Positions 25,162 to 33,596 of a stretch of 64,000 bases of DNA are shown here, piece by piece. The stretch comes from an uncultured Paracoccaceae bacterium (GTDB lineage Bacteria > Pseudomonadota > Alphaproteobacteria > Rhodobacterales > Rhodobacteraceae). Under the pieces are notes generated by a model. That model was not told the DNA's origin, ran no database searches, and saw only the letters and a program-made list of their open reading frames with translations. The first letter of the stretch is position 1, and every line of letters starts with the position of its first letter. The DNA lies in the NCBI GenBank assembly GCA_947493255.1, contig CANLQK010000007.1, positions 124,001 to 188,000 of the forward strand, written 5' to 3'. Made by a program: the position numbers and the translations under genes.

Positions 25162-25917
25162 GTGGCAGACGAAGCACACAGCGAAGGCGGATTGTCCTTT
25201 CACCCACTCGATCAGTTCGAAGTGAAACGTTTGTTCGGTGAAGGCGCCATCGAATGGTACACGATTACGAACGTCACAATGTGGATGGCGATTGCCGTTG
25301 TCTGTATCGTGTTGTTGCTGGTTATCGGGACATCCAAACGCGCGATCGTTCCAACACGCACACAGTCAGTTGCAGAAACGTTGTACGGTTTCGTCTACAC
25401 AATGGTCGAAGACGTGACGGGTAAAGATGGGATCAAATATTTCCCTTACATCTTCACACTGTTCATTTTCATTCTGATTTCGAACTTCTTGGGCCTGTTG
25501 CCTATGTCGTTCACAACAACTTCGCACATCGCGGTCACAGCGATCCTAGCTTTTGCAGTTTTCTTCACGGTTACCATCATTGGTTTCGTTAAGAACGGCG
25601 CTGCGTTCTTGGGTCTGTTCTGGGTGTCCAGCGCGCCACTGCCGCTGCGTCCAGTTCTCGCGATCATCGAAGTTATCTCATACTTCGTTCGTCCGGTTAG
25701 CCACTCTATTCGTTTGGCAGGCAACCTGATGGCGGGTCACGCAGTTCTCAAGGTTTTCGCAGGGTTCGCACAGGTTGGTTTGATCATTGCGCCAGTTGCT
25801 ATCCTTGGTGTTGTCGCGATCTACGCACTCGAAGTTCTCGTGTCGGCCATTCAGGCCTACGTATTCACTATTCTGACGTGCGTTTATCTGAAAGACGCGC
25901 TTCACCCGTCACACTAA
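25162..25917 (+). CDS. atpB: ATP synthase Fo subunit a
   Basis: Membrane stator subunit, 251 residues with five to six helices, that forms the proton half-channels. The essential arginine is in [10 protein letters not shown] (around residue 188), and the C-terminal [20 protein letters not shown] is the conserved last helix. It starts with GTG at 25162. A GC-rich hairpin lies in the spacer to atpE. Confidence 0.97.
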   Translation: MADEAHSEGGLSFHPLDQFEVKRLFGEGAIEWYTITNVTMWMAIAVVCIVLLLVIGTSKRAIVPTRTQSVAETLYGFVYTMVEDVTGKDGIKYFPYIFTLFIFILISNFLGLLPMSFTTTSHIAVTAILAFAVFFTVTIIGFVKNGAAFLGLFWVSSAPLPLRPVLAIIEVISYFVRPVSHSIRLAGNLMAGHAVLKVFAGFAQVGLIIAPVAILGVVAIYALEVLVSAIQAYVFTILTCVYLKDALHPSH

Positions 25918-25932
25918 GTTTCAAGAATGCCT

Positions 25933-25952
25933 CGCTGGGGGGAGCCCCGGCG
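25933..25952 (+). promoter_or_regulatory. Hairpin between atpB and atpE
   Basis: CGCTGGGG (25933-25940) pairs with CCCCGGCG (25945-25952) around a GGAG loop, an eight-base-pair stem with one G-U. It lies 33 bases before the atpE start and its strong AAGGAG. It could end the upstream mRNA segment and shield the 5' side of an atpE segment. Confidence 0.45.
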
Positions 25953-25985
25953 AAAGCTTAACTTCCAATCGTAAGGAGATACATT

Positions 25986-26210
25986 ATGGAAGGCGAACTC
26001 GCACACATCGGCGCTGGCTTGGCTGCAATTGGTTCCGGCGCTGCCGCAATCGGTGTTGGTCACGTGGCTGGCAACTTCCTCGCTGGCGCATTGCGCAACC
26101 CGTCTGCTGCTGCAGGCCAGACAGCTACACTTTTCATCGGCATCGCGTTTGCTGAAGCTTTGGGGATCTTCTCGTTCCTCGTCGCTTTGCTGCTGATGTT
26201 CGCTGTTTAA
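25986..26210 (+). CDS. atpE: ATP synthase Fo subunit c
   Basis: The 74-residue proteolipid of the rotor ring. Two helices flank the polar loop GALRNPSAA (arginine, asparagine and proline as in the family), and the proton-binding glutamate is in [11 protein letters not shown] near residue 58. The glycine-rich first helix reads [17 protein letters not shown]. It is preceded by a strong ribosome binding site (TAAGGAG) and framed by hairpins on both sides, fitting its need for high copy number relative to a, b and b'. Confidence 0.98.
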   Translation: MEGELAHIGAGLAAIGSGAAAIGVGHVAGNFLAGALRNPSAAAGQTATLFIGIAFAEALGIFSFLVALLLMFAV

Positions 26211-26223
26211 GCATTAGCTTATT

Positions 26224-26266
26224 CCTTACGAGCGGCGGAGGGCCTTTGCCCTTCGCCGTTGTAAGG
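26224..26266 (+). promoter_or_regulatory. Long hairpin between atpE and atpF'
   Basis: CCTTAC (26224-26229) pairs with GTAAGG (26261-26266), and inside, after small unpaired bases, CGGCGGAGGGC (26233-26243) pairs with GCCCTTCGCCG (26248-26258) around a CTTT loop. That is seventeen pairs in all, one a G-U. No T tract follows, so it is more likely a processing or stabilising structure, or an attenuator, than a final terminator. Confidence 0.6.
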
Positions 26267-26333
26267 CGAAAATCTTCAGCGACCGGCGGTCTCCGCCTTT
26301 CGCTACACCGGATTGTCTAGAGGGACGTGAACT

Positions 26334-26864
26334 ATGGCTGATACAGCAGTCGAACATGGGGCCGAGGCCGGCGGAGCAGGAATGCCACAGCTGGACTTCT
26401 CGACGTTCCCGAACCAGATTTTCTGGCTTTTGGTCACGCTTGTCGTGGTCTACTTCATTTTGTCTCGTGTGGCGCTGCCACGGATTGCTTCGGTTTTGGC
26501 CGAACGTCAGGGGACAATAACAAACGACATCGCCGCAGCTGAAGAGCTGAAAACGCGCGCACAGGAGGCCGAGGCCGCCTATGACAAAGCGCTGGTGGAT
26601 GCCCGTGCCGAAGCTGCAAAGATTGTAGCGGACGCGAAGGCTGAAATTCAGGCTGAGTTGGATGTCGAAATGCAAAAGGCTGACGCTGAAATTGCTGCGC
26701 AAACAGCAGAGAGCGAAAAAGCTATTGCCGAAATTCAGGCGGGTGCCGCGGACGCTGTGAAAACAGTTGCCAAAGACACTGCCAAAGAGATTGTTGCTGC
26801 ATTGGGCGGCAAAGCAGATGCACGGTCTATTACGGCTGCCATCAACGCACGGATGAAAGGGTAA
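26334..26864 (+). CDS. atpF': ATP synthase Fo subunit b'
   Basis: Peripheral-stalk subunit b', 176 residues, with a hydrophilic N-terminus, one helix ([20 protein letters not shown]) and a long alanine/glutamate-rich coiled coil ([20 protein letters not shown] and onward). In alphaproteobacteria it pairs with b as a heterodimer, instead of the b homodimer of enterobacteria. AGAGGGA lies upstream of ATG 26334. It is followed after four bases by atpF. Confidence 0.94.
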   Translation: MADTAVEHGAEAGGAGMPQLDFSTFPNQIFWLLVTLVVVYFILSRVALPRIASVLAERQGTITNDIAAAEELKTRAQEAEAAYDKALVDARAEAAKIVADAKAEIQAELDVEMQKADAEIAAQTAESEKAIAEIQAGAADAVKTVAKDTAKEIVAALGGKADARSITAAINARMKG

Positions 26865-26868
26865 GGAC

Positions 26869-27441
26869 ATGAAACATTCTTTGACTGCCCTCTTGGTCTT
26901 GGCGGCATCGCCTGCTTTGGCTGCAAGCAAGAACCCATTCTCTGCTGACTTCTGGTCACTGAGCAACACAGACATGATCGTGTTGATCGCGTTCCTCATC
27001 TTTGCAGGTGTGCTGATCAAATTCAAAGTGCCTGGTATGCTGACTGGCTTGTTGGACAAACGCGCTGACGGAATCAAATCTGACCTCGAAGAAGCAAAGT
27101 CCTTGCGCGAAGAAGCGCAGACATTGCTGGCCAGCTACGAGCGCAAACAGCGCGAAGTGCAAGAACAAGCTGACCGTATTGTTGCCAGTGCTAAAGACGA
27201 GGCGTCACGCGCTGCGGAACAAGCGAAAGCAGACATCAAGACATCTGTTGCACGCCGTTTGGCTGCCGCAGAAGACCAGATCACAAGCGCCAAAGATTCT
27301 GCAATCCGTGACGTGCGCAACCAAGCAGCGACCGTTGCTGTTGCCGCTGCACAGGATGTGATCGCCAAGCAGACAACAGCTGCGGACGCGAACAAGCTGA
27401 TCGAAGACGCAATTGCCGAGGTTGGTGCAAAGCTGCACTAA
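26869..27441 (+). CDS. atpF: ATP synthase Fo subunit b
   Basis: Peripheral-stalk subunit b, 190 residues. An unusual but roseobacter-typical N-terminus looks like a signal peptide ([19 protein letters not shown]), then the membrane helix [17 protein letters not shown] and a coiled coil ([20 protein letters not shown]). It forms the stator with b'. Last gene of the Fo operon; a terminator follows. F1 genes are not in the window. Confidence 0.94.
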   Translation: MKHSLTALLVLAASPALAASKNPFSADFWSLSNTDMIVLIAFLIFAGVLIKFKVPGMLTGLLDKRADGIKSDLEEAKSLREEAQTLLASYERKQREVQEQADRIVASAKDEASRAAEQAKADIKTSVARRLAAAEDQITSAKDSAIRDVRNQAATVAVAAAQDVIAKQTTAADANKLIEDAIAEVGAKLH

Positions 27442-27458
27442 GCTAAGTAAAGAAATCG

Positions 27459-27495
27459 AAAAGGGCCTGATACAGAAATGTGTCGGGCCTTTTTT
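27459..27495 (+). terminator. Terminator of the atp Fo operon
   Basis: Left arm AAAAGGGCCTGATACA and right arm TGTGTCGGGCCTTTTTT form a stem of about twelve pairs with some G-U pairs and a GAAA loop, followed by a T run. A classic rho-independent terminator. Confidence 0.88.
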
Positions 27496-27611
27496 GCGTT
27501 ATGATGGCCAAGTTGACGTCAAATTTCACGGCAGTGATCGCGATGTGGAGAATTCTGCTGAAATTACTCAGGCGTCGAACGATTGACCCGCCCTTTTCGA
27601 GCTAGTCGACC

Positions 27612-28379
27612 CTAGCTGCGTTCTGCGTGTTGCAAACGTTTTTGGGCGATGGCGTCGTTACGTTCGGCTTTGTCTTGTTCGAATAGCGCGTTTTCAACAA
27701 ACCCAAGGTGAGCAGCGACCGCAGCGCGCGCGCCTGCTGCATCACGTGCCTGTAGCGCGTCATTGATCGCGCGGTGTTGGTCAAGCAATTGATCACGCGT
27801 TGTGCGCTGTTTGAACATGATTTGACGGTTGTAGAAGACGCCTTCGCGCAACAGTTGGTACATAGACCGCATCATGTGCAGCATGATCACGTTGTGGCTG
27901 GCTTCGATAATGCTGAGATGGAAATCAGCGTCGAGGCCGGCTTCTTCGGTTGGGTTCCGCTTTGTGTGGGCGGTTTCCATTTTCTTGAACAGTGTATCGA
28001 TGACCTTGAGGTCTGTATCCGTACCCATCGTTGCGGCACGTTCGGCGGCCAGACCTTCCATGTCGCGACGGAAGGTTATGTAGTCGAAGACCGCTTCGTC
28101 ATGGTTCGCGAACAACCGCACCAGCGTTTCTGAAAATGCAGACCCTAAAACATCGCCAACGAAAACACCGGCACCCGCGCGACTGGTCAGCAGGCCGCTT
28201 TCTTGGAGGTCGGAAAGCGCTTCGCGCAAAGAGGGGCGAGAGACACGAAGACGTTCAGATAGTTCGCGTTCCGAAGGTAATCGTTCGCCTGGTTTCAGGA
28301 TGCCACGTAAGATCAATTGTTCAATCTGGCGCACGACCGAGTGCGAGATTTTTTCTGGGTGAACCGGTTCAAATGGCAT
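27612..28379 (-). CDS. GntR (FadR-type) regulator, probable glycolate switch
   Basis: A 255-residue regulator with an N-terminal winged helix (LPSERELSERLRVSRPSLREAL) and an FCD all-helical effector domain with the metal/acid-binding histidines (FHLSIIEASHN, DQHRAINDAL). FadR-type members respond to carboxylic acids such as lactate, glycolate or pyruvate. A TTGGT-N11-ACCAA palindrome lies just upstream of its start, and the same element lies at the same distance upstream of glcD at 46794, so this protein is probably a GlcC-like repressor of glycolate oxidase and of itself. The link rests on the two matching sites. Confidence 0.87.
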   Translation of the reverse strand: MPFEPVHPEKISHSVVRQIEQLILRGILKPGERLPSERELSERLRVSRPSLREALSDLQESGLLTSRAGAGVFVGDVLGSAFSETLVRLFANHDEAVFDYITFRRDMEGLAAERAATMGTDTDLKVIDTLFKKMETAHTKRNPTEEAGLDADFHLSIIEASHNVIMLHMMRSMYQLLREGVFYNRQIMFKQRTTRDQLLDQHRAINDALQARDAAGARAAVAAHLGFVENALFEQDKAERNDAIAQKRLQHAERS

Positions 28380-28396
28380 GAGCGACCTTTCGGGAA

Positions 28397-28417
28397 TTGG
28401 TCAAATCATATGACCAA
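28397..28417. promoter_or_regulatory. Probable GntR operator (autoregulation)
   Basis: TTGGTCA (28397-28403) and TGACCAA (28411-28417) are perfect inverted arms with seven bases between; counting the core it is TTGGT-N11-ACCAA. It ends 17 bases before the GntR start codon. The TTGGT/ACCAA core is that of FadR-type regulators. Confidence 0.7.
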
Positions 28418-28436
28418 CGGCAGGTTGCCGCAAATG

Positions 28437-28470
28437 AAAAGGGCCACCCAATTGAATGGGCGGCCCTTTT
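28437..28470 (-). terminator. Terminator of the OmpA-like gene
   Basis: AAAAGGGCC (28437-28445) pairs with GGCCCTTTT (28462-28470), with an inner CCA/TGG. Read on the minus strand it lies 19 bases past the stop and ends in TTTT. Confidence 0.8.
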
Positions 28471-28488
28471 TGTCGATGTTACGCAGGA

Positions 28489-29151
28489 TTAACCGTTTGG
28501 CGTGATTGTGATTTCCACGCGGCGGTTGAGGGCGCGGCCCTCTGGCGTAAGGTTAGACGCGATCGGTGCGTCTTCGCCGCGACCGATTGAACGGATACGA
28601 CCCGGGTTCACACCACTGCTGATCAAGGCAGAAGAGACAGCCTGCGCACGACGCGCGGACAAGTCTTGGTTATACGCGGCGCCACCAGTGTTGTCGGCAT
28701 GGCCAATGACGTTGATCGTAGTATTCGGGTAGTTGTTGATAGAGGCCGCCAGCGCAGTAAGGTCGCTGCGCAGGCCACCTGTCAGGGCTGCACTATCAGT
28801 TGCGAACAAGATGTCCTGTGGCAGGCTAACGATCAGCTGCTCACCCGTGTTGGTGATGGTCGCGTTTGACCCCAGCTGTTGACGCAGTTCAGCTTCTTGC
28901 TGATCAAGCAGAACGCCTGTGCCGGCACCCAGACCTGCGCCAAGCGCTGCGCCGACAAGGATGCTGCGGTTACGCGCACCGGCATCGCCGTCTGAACGGG
29001 CAGCACCAATTAGTGCGCCAACGCCAGCACCAACAAGTGCGCCAGTCTGTGTGTTGCGGTTTGGATTGTTCGGGTCGGTGACCGTTTCACAAGCGGTCAA
29101 AGCCAAGACGCCGGACAGGGCTACTGTGAGAGACATTTTGGACAGGGTCAT
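28489..29151 (-). CDS. OmpA-family lipoprotein (YiaD-like)
   Basis: A 220-residue outer-membrane lipoprotein. Signal peptide with lipobox LTAC (cysteine near residue 21). A glycine-zipper segment follows (GALVGAGVGALIGA, VGAALGAGLGAGTGV), then an OmpA-like peptidoglycan-binding domain from about residue 105. That domain has ILFATDSAALTGG, VIGHADNTG, and NQDLSARRAQAV...GRGEDAPIASN...LNRRVEITI. It tethers the outer membrane to peptidoglycan non-covalently. Confidence 0.92.
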   Translation of the reverse strand: MTLSKMSLTVALSGVLALTACETVTDPNNPNRNTQTGALVGAGVGALIGAARSDGDAGARNRSILVGAALGAGLGAGTGVLLDQQEAELRQQLGSNATITNTGEQLIVSLPQDILFATDSAALTGGLRSDLTALAASINNYPNTTINVIGHADNTGGAAYNQDLSARRAQAVSSALISSGVNPGRIRSIGRGEDAPIASNLTPEGRALNRRVEITITPNG

Positions 29152-29261
29152 ACGTATATTCCATTGTTAGGCGCAAACGGCGCGTTTCATCCATCAGGAT
29201 ATGGGCGAAAGGCGGGTGATATCCAATAACGAGGTTGTTTGAGCGGGATTTCGCGCGGGTT

Positions 29262-30104
29262 TCAGCCTGCGTCTTCGCGTGCGCTTTCCCATGCAAGTAA
29301 GGCGCGTTTAACTGGCAGGCCCCAATGATATCCACCCAAGGCCCCCGATTTGCGCAGGGCGCGGTGGCAGGGAATAAGCCAACTGACTGGGTTGCGCCCA
29401 ACGGCGGTGCCAACGGCGCGCACAGCTTTGGGTGACCCGATTGTTTGTGCGATTTCCGAATAGGTAGTGACATGGCCCGACGGGATGGTCAGCAAGGCCT
29501 CCCAGACTTTCAACTGAAACGGTGCGCCCATCATATATAGCGGGGCTTTGTCTTTGGTGGCGGAAACGCCAAATGCGGTGTCGACCCATGGGCGCAGGCG
29601 CGAGACGTCTTCTACGAAATCTGCGTTTGGCCAGCGGCGCAGCAAATCCTCCATCGCGGCTTCGGCACCCATTTCATCAGCAAAACCCAAACCGCAGATA
29701 CCTTTGTCGGTGCCCATGACGATGGCAGGGCCAAAGGGGCTTTCGAACCAGCCCCAATAAATGGTCAGGTCAGCGCCGCCTTTGGCAAAGTCGCCCGGCG
29801 ACATGGCTTCCCATTTCAGGAACATATCGTGCAGGCGGCCAGAGCCAGACAGACCCACCGCGTCGGCCGTTGCGAGGGTGGTGAAGTTTTCTGACAACAA
29901 TGTTTTGGCATGCCCAAGGGCAAGGTATTGTTGATAGCGTTTGGGTGACACGCCAACCCAGCGGGAAAATACCCGTTGGAAATGGGCAGGTGACATATCC
30001 ATGCGCTGCGCAAGTTCGTCCAAGGACAAGGTGCCGTCGGCGGCATCGATGTGATCCAAGGCGCGGCGGATAACGTTGTAGTGGTATCGGTCAGAGTGTT
30101 CCAT
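29262..30104 (-). CDS. Bifunctional AraC-type regulator / O6-methylguanine-DNA methyltransferase
   Basis: A 280-residue Ada-like protein. The N-terminal AraC helix-turn-helix domain (SLDELAQRMDMSPAHFQRVFSRW, VGVSPKRYQQYLAL) spans about residues 20-110. The C-terminal methyltransferase domain has KVWEALLTIPSGHVTTYSEIA and the active-site PCHR motif near residue 246. It lacks the Ada N-terminal zinc domain with its methyl-accepting cysteine, so repair of O6-alkylguanine is expected but phosphotriester sensing is not. A divergent spacer separates it from nth, another DNA repair gene. Confidence 0.9.
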   Translation of the reverse strand: MEHSDRYHYNVIRRALDHIDAADGTLSLDELAQRMDMSPAHFQRVFSRWVGVSPKRYQQYLALGHAKTLLSENFTTLATADAVGLSGSGRLHDMFLKWEAMSPGDFAKGGADLTIYWGWFESPFGPAIVMGTDKGICGLGFADEMGAEAAMEDLLRRWPNADFVEDVSRLRPWVDTAFGVSATKDKAPLYMMGAPFQLKVWEALLTIPSGHVTTYSEIAQTIGSPKAVRAVGTAVGRNPVSWLIPCHRALRKSGALGGYHWGLPVKRALLAWESAREDAG

Positions 30105-30200
30105 GCCAGAACCCTAGCTATCGTTCCCGATCTAAGCGACCCGATTATTGCGCCTTTGTTGCATCTTGTGCGCGGGGCGGTGGACAGGCACAAAGGCGCT

Positions 30201-30854
30201 ATGCCAAAGCTAACCAAACAACTTGATTACACTACGATCCGCGAGATTTTCACGCGGTTTCGCGATTCTGAACCAGAGCCCAAGGGCGAGCTGGATCATG
30301 TGAATGCCTATACTTTGGTGGTCGCTGTCGCGCTGTCTGCGCAGGCGACCGACAAGGGCGTGAACAAGGCGACTGCTGAATTGTTCAAGATTGCGGATAC
30401 CCCACAAAAGATGTTGGACCTTGGGATCGACGCGGTGACGGACCACATCAAAACCATTGGGCTGTATCGCCAAAAGGCGAAGAACGTCATGAAGACGGCG
30501 CAGATTTTGGTGGATGAATACGGGGGCGAGGTGCCCAATTCGCGCGCTGCATTGCAGTCTTTGCCGGGGGTTGGCCGAAAAACGGCGAATGTTGTTTTGA
30601 ATATGTGGTGGCAACAACCGGCGCAGGCCGTAGACACGCATATTTACCGCCTTGGAAACCGCAGTGGCATTGCACCTGGTAAGGATGTTGATGCCGTGGA
30701 ACGCGCGATTGAAGACAATATTCCAGCGGATTTTCAATTACACGCACACCACTGGATGATTTTGCACGGACGCTATATCTGCGTCGCGAGAAAACCGAAA
30801 TGTCAGGCCTGTCACATCCGTGATCTGTGCCTTTACGAGGATAAAACTGAATGA
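30201..30854 (+). CDS. nth: Endonuclease III
   Basis: Base-excision repair glycosylase/AP lyase, 217 residues, for oxidised pyrimidines. The helix-hairpin-helix is LPGVGRKTANVVLN, with the catalytic lysine (GRKTA), and the catalytic aspartate lies in VDTHIYRLGNR. The C-terminal [4Fe-4S] ligands follow C-x6-C-x2-C-x5-C (CVARKPKCQACHIRDLC). ATG 30201 is the natural start; the frame stays open upstream. It overlaps the adenosine kinase gene by four bases (30851-30854). Confidence 0.97.
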   Translation: MPKLTKQLDYTTIREIFTRFRDSEPEPKGELDHVNAYTLVVAVALSAQATDKGVNKATAELFKIADTPQKMLDLGIDAVTDHIKTIGLYRQKAKNVMKTAQILVDEYGGEVPNSRAALQSLPGVGRKTANVVLNMWWQQPAQAVDTHIYRLGNRSGIAPGKDVDAVERAIEDNIPADFQLHAHHWMILHGRYICVARKPKCQACHIRDLCLYEDKTE

Positions 30855-31828
30855 ACTATGATGTAATTGGCATCGGCAATGCGATGGTTGATGTGATTTC
30901 CCCTGCGCCGGACACGTTTTTGGACCAGATGGGAATCACCAAGGGGATCATGCAGCTGATTGAACGCGATCGGGCTGAATTGCTTTATGCATCTATGTCC
31001 GAACGTACCGAAGCGCCTGGTGGGTCAGTTGCCAATACGATTGCCGGTATTGGCGAACTTGGATTGCAGACGGCGTTCATCGGCAAGGTGAAAGACGATG
31101 CGTTGGGCAAGTTTTATGCTGATGCGTTGGATAAGGCGGGCACGGCGTTTCCATTGCCACCACAGGATGTGGATCTGCCAACATCGCGGTCGATGATTTT
31201 TGTGTCGCCGGATGGCGAACGATCGATGAATACGTATTTGGGTGCTGGTGCAGACATTTCGTCGGCTGATGTGCCTAACGTCTTTGGAAACGGATTGCTG
31301 TTTCTTGAGGGTTATTTGTTCGACAAAGATGAAGGAAAAACAGCGTTTTCCGAGGCCGCGGCAAAGATGAAGGCTGCAGGCGGACGTTCTGCAATTACAA
31401 TTTCTGATCCGTTTTGTGCAGAACGTCACCGCGACGATTTTAAACGGTTGATTGCCGAGGACATGGACATTGCCATCGGGAACGATGCGGAATGGAAGAC
31501 GCTGTATGAAACCGATGATCTGGACGCAGCGCTGCGCCAAGCCGCAGAGGTTTGCGATATTGTGGCCTGCACGCGGTCTGGCGATGCTGTTTGGGTGCAA
31601 CAAGGTGCGCAGCGATTTGAGGCCGAGGTAATACCGGTAACGCCTGTGGATGCCACAGGTGCAGGTGACCAGTTCGCAGCTGGGTTTTTGTACGGTGTCT
31701 GTACGGGCAAGCCGTTGGATGTTGCTGCCCAGATGGGTGTGATGTGCGCGGCCGAAGTGATTGGTCATCTGGGCCCACGCCCTGAGGCCAACATGCTGGC
31801 TGCGTTTAAAACAGCTGGTCTTGTTTAA
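30851..31828 (+). CDS. PfkB-family adenosine kinase
   Basis: A 325-residue ribokinase-superfamily carbohydrate/nucleoside kinase. It starts DVIGIGNAMVDVISPA, has the first PfkB signature GGSVANTIAGIGELG and the second signature DATGAGDQFAAGFL with the catalytic aspartate near residue 276. The best match by pattern is bacterial adenosine kinase, which salvages adenosine to AMP. Sugar kinase activity is not excluded. Its stop directly abuts the stop of the converging gene (31828/31829). Confidence 0.85.
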   Translation: MNYDVIGIGNAMVDVISPAPDTFLDQMGITKGIMQLIERDRAELLYASMSERTEAPGGSVANTIAGIGELGLQTAFIGKVKDDALGKFYADALDKAGTAFPLPPQDVDLPTSRSMIFVSPDGERSMNTYLGAGADISSADVPNVFGNGLLFLEGYLFDKDEGKTAFSEAAAKMKAAGGRSAITISDPFCAERHRDDFKRLIAEDMDIAIGNDAEWKTLYETDDLDAALRQAAEVCDIVACTRSGDAVWVQQGAQRFEAEVIPVTPVDATGAGDQFAAGFLYGVCTGKPLDVAAQMGVMCAAEVIGHLGPRPEANMLAAFKTAGLV

Positions 31829-32521
31829 CTAAGACGAGATTGACGCTAACCAAGCGGCGTCAATCTCATCTATGATGGCTGTATCGAAACGGCTTTCTTC
31901 TTTCCAATATTTCCCCGATGGCACCATGTAGCCAGCTTTGGCTTCTAGATTTAATGCGTGGGCAACCTGTTGAGGGGCAATCACAGCACGTGCGTTCAAA
32001 TCCTTCGGAGTGCCGCGGGGAAAGACCAGCCGGCTGTCTGATGTGCTGAGGTTTAACGTGGCACATCCCTGTTGCGCGGCAATGGCCTGTAGGCGGGCTG
32101 ATTTTGCTTCTAACGACCGAAGTGACACATCCGCACGTAAAGGGTCGGCTGCTCCGTTCCCGTAGAAATGCGTTTGCGGCGCGTCATACGTCATATCGCA
32201 CCCGAGAAAACACAGATGTGTTGGGCGGAGGGCATATAAGGCCCAATAGCCTGCTGTAAACGCCATCGTCCCACCGGCGTACACGAAGCCGCCTAAGGCG
32301 TTTTGCGCGGGTACATAGTCGCGGAAAGTGATGATCTGTTGATGATCTTGAAGCGCGGGGGGCTGACGTTCGGGCGGAAAGTCTGATGGGTGAATCAAAA
32401 AATCCCAATCTGGGCGCACACGCCATGCGTTATTGATAGACACGATCTTATCAAACGGCGCGCGGCCCCAATCCTTTGCCTGTGTGACATTGGGGCCGCT
32501 TCCCAATATGAGTACTTTCAT
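31829..32521 (-). CDS. Putative glycosyltransferase-like protein
   Basis: A 230-residue soluble protein of unclear family. It begins with a nucleotide-binding-looking LILGSGPNV and continues VSINNAWRVRPDWDFLIHPSDF; the middle has GGFVYAGGTMAFTAGYWALYAL and HLCFLGCDMTY followed by THFYGNG. This order (GxGPS-like loop, N and D residues, then the STG/GGT-AFxxAxxxG block and FLGxD) recalls GT42/DUF115-type sialyltransferase-like proteins. I infer a glycosyltransferase by that resemblance only. It lies beside a sulfotransferase and a GT14 gene. An inverted repeat overlaps its 3' end. Confidence 0.5.
   Translation of the reverse strand: MKVLILGSGPNVTQAKDWGRAPFDKIVSINNAWRVRPDWDFLIHPSDFPPERQPPALQDHQQIITFRDYVPAQNALGGFVYAGGTMAFTAGYWALYALRPTHLCFLGCDMTYDAPQTHFYGNGAADPLRADVSLRSLEAKSARLQAIAAQQGCATLNLSTSDSRLVFPRGTPKDLNARAVIAPQQVAHALNLEAKAGYMVPSGKYWKEESRFDTAIIDEIDAAWLASISS
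31836..31867. terminator. Inverted repeat inside the converging 3' ends
   Basis: GAGATTGACGC (31836-31846) and GCGTCAATCTC (31857-31867) form a perfect eleven-base-pair stem with a ten-base loop. It lies just past the adenosine kinase stop but inside the last codons of the opposite gene. No T tract; a coding-embedded terminator or mRNA end protector is plausible. Confidence 0.5.
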
Positions 32522-32599
32522 AGATCGCTCCTACACCGAATATCTAGAAATCTAGCGCATAGGGACAAGGGGACTAGTGGGCACTTTCAGGTGTCTAAA

Positions 32600-32628
32600 C
32601 ACTTGCCCTTACGTGTCGCGGGCAAGTG
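32600..32628 (-). terminator. Terminator of the sulfotransferase gene
   Basis: CACTTGCCC (32600-32608) and GGGCAAGTG (32620-32628) form a nine-base-pair stem with an eleven-base loop, eight bases past the sulfotransferase stop (minus strand), followed by TTTAG. A short U run; probable terminator. Confidence 0.65.
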
Positions 32629-32635
32629 AATATGA

Positions 32636-33454
32636 TTAGCTGCCTAGCTTGGCGTGGACTTCGTCCAGATCGATTTCACCGATTGGCATTTTGTTGCCCG
32701 GGTTTTCAAAGTCATATTGGAAAAGATGGAAATCTTTTTTGTAGATTTCATAGACCAGATGCATTGAAAGATCGTCGAAATAGTCTTCGACCGGATGGGC
32801 ACGTTTGGGGCCGTGACCTTCGGATTCGTTAAAACGGGGTATGTCGTTTACGTCGACCTTTTGTTTGGTATCGATTTCGTCGAGAACCTTTTGCATCCCG
32901 TCGTTGAACTGTTCTGTCCAGAAGATGTTGTCGTATCGACCACCGTTTACGATGTACGTAGAAATGTGGCCCGACATTGCGGACCAGTGGATGTCAGGGT
33001 CCATCGGGCGGCGCCAACGGATGGTGTCGCGTGCGAACAGCAAGAATCGACGGAAGGACTGAATCTGGTCAAATTCAAATCCGTCTTCTGGTGACCCGAC
33101 CTCGATCCCGTATTTCTGGATCAACAGGGGAACCAGATTGCCACGATAGCGTTTGCCATTGCGTTGGATGCCGCAAATTTTGTCAAAGAACGACGACAGG
33201 ATGCGTGTGTACGGATTACGCACGCAGGTGAACGCGTAGCTTTTATGGTTCTGCACGTTTTCAGTGATCAGCGGCTGGCTGTCTTCCATCGCCCATTTGT
33301 GCATGCCGCCCTGTGCGTCATGAATGTCACCGTCGAAGAATTCACCGTGATCCGAATAATACATGATCTGGCCAATGGTGGAGCAAGCACATTTGGGCAC
33401 CACGCGGTACACAACGCTCTCGCTTTCGGTCATCCAAGTGCCGGGAAAGCCCAT
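32636..33454 (-). CDS. Sulfotransferase family 2 protein
   Basis: A 272-residue PAPS-dependent carbohydrate sulfotransferase. The 5'-phosphosulfate loop is VPKCACSTIGQIMY near residue 18, and the 3'-phosphate loop is CVRNPYTRILSSFFDKI near residue 78, spaced as in the Sulfotransfer_2 family. A long middle part (PMDPDIHWSAMSGHIS, FWTEQFNDGMQKVL) fits the acceptor domain. I start at ATG 33454, with GAGGA seven bases upstream; the open frame extends to 33517 with only TTG/GTG. It diverges from a GT14-type glycosyltransferase, suggesting sulfation of a surface glycan made by it. The acceptor is inferred. Confidence 0.88.
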   Translation of the reverse strand: MGFPGTWMTESESVVYRVVPKCACSTIGQIMYYSDHGEFFDGDIHDAQGGMHKWAMEDSQPLITENVQNHKSYAFTCVRNPYTRILSSFFDKICGIQRNGKRYRGNLVPLLIQKYGIEVGSPEDGFEFDQIQSFRRFLLFARDTIRWRRPMDPDIHWSAMSGHISTYIVNGGRYDNIFWTEQFNDGMQKVLDEIDTKQKVDVNDIPRFNESEGHGPKRAHPVEDYFDDLSMHLVYEIYKKDFHLFQYDFENPGNKMPIGEIDLDEVHAKLGS

Positions 33455-33596
33455 CTGATCGTCCTCATACAATGCGGTTGTCTTGTCGTCAGTCACCGCT
33501 TTTACGCAAAAAAGCAAAAAATTCGTGTTTATTCAATGCGTCTTCGCGTCTACACATAAAAAACACTCGGACCTTAAGTGGATTATTGTTTCCAAA

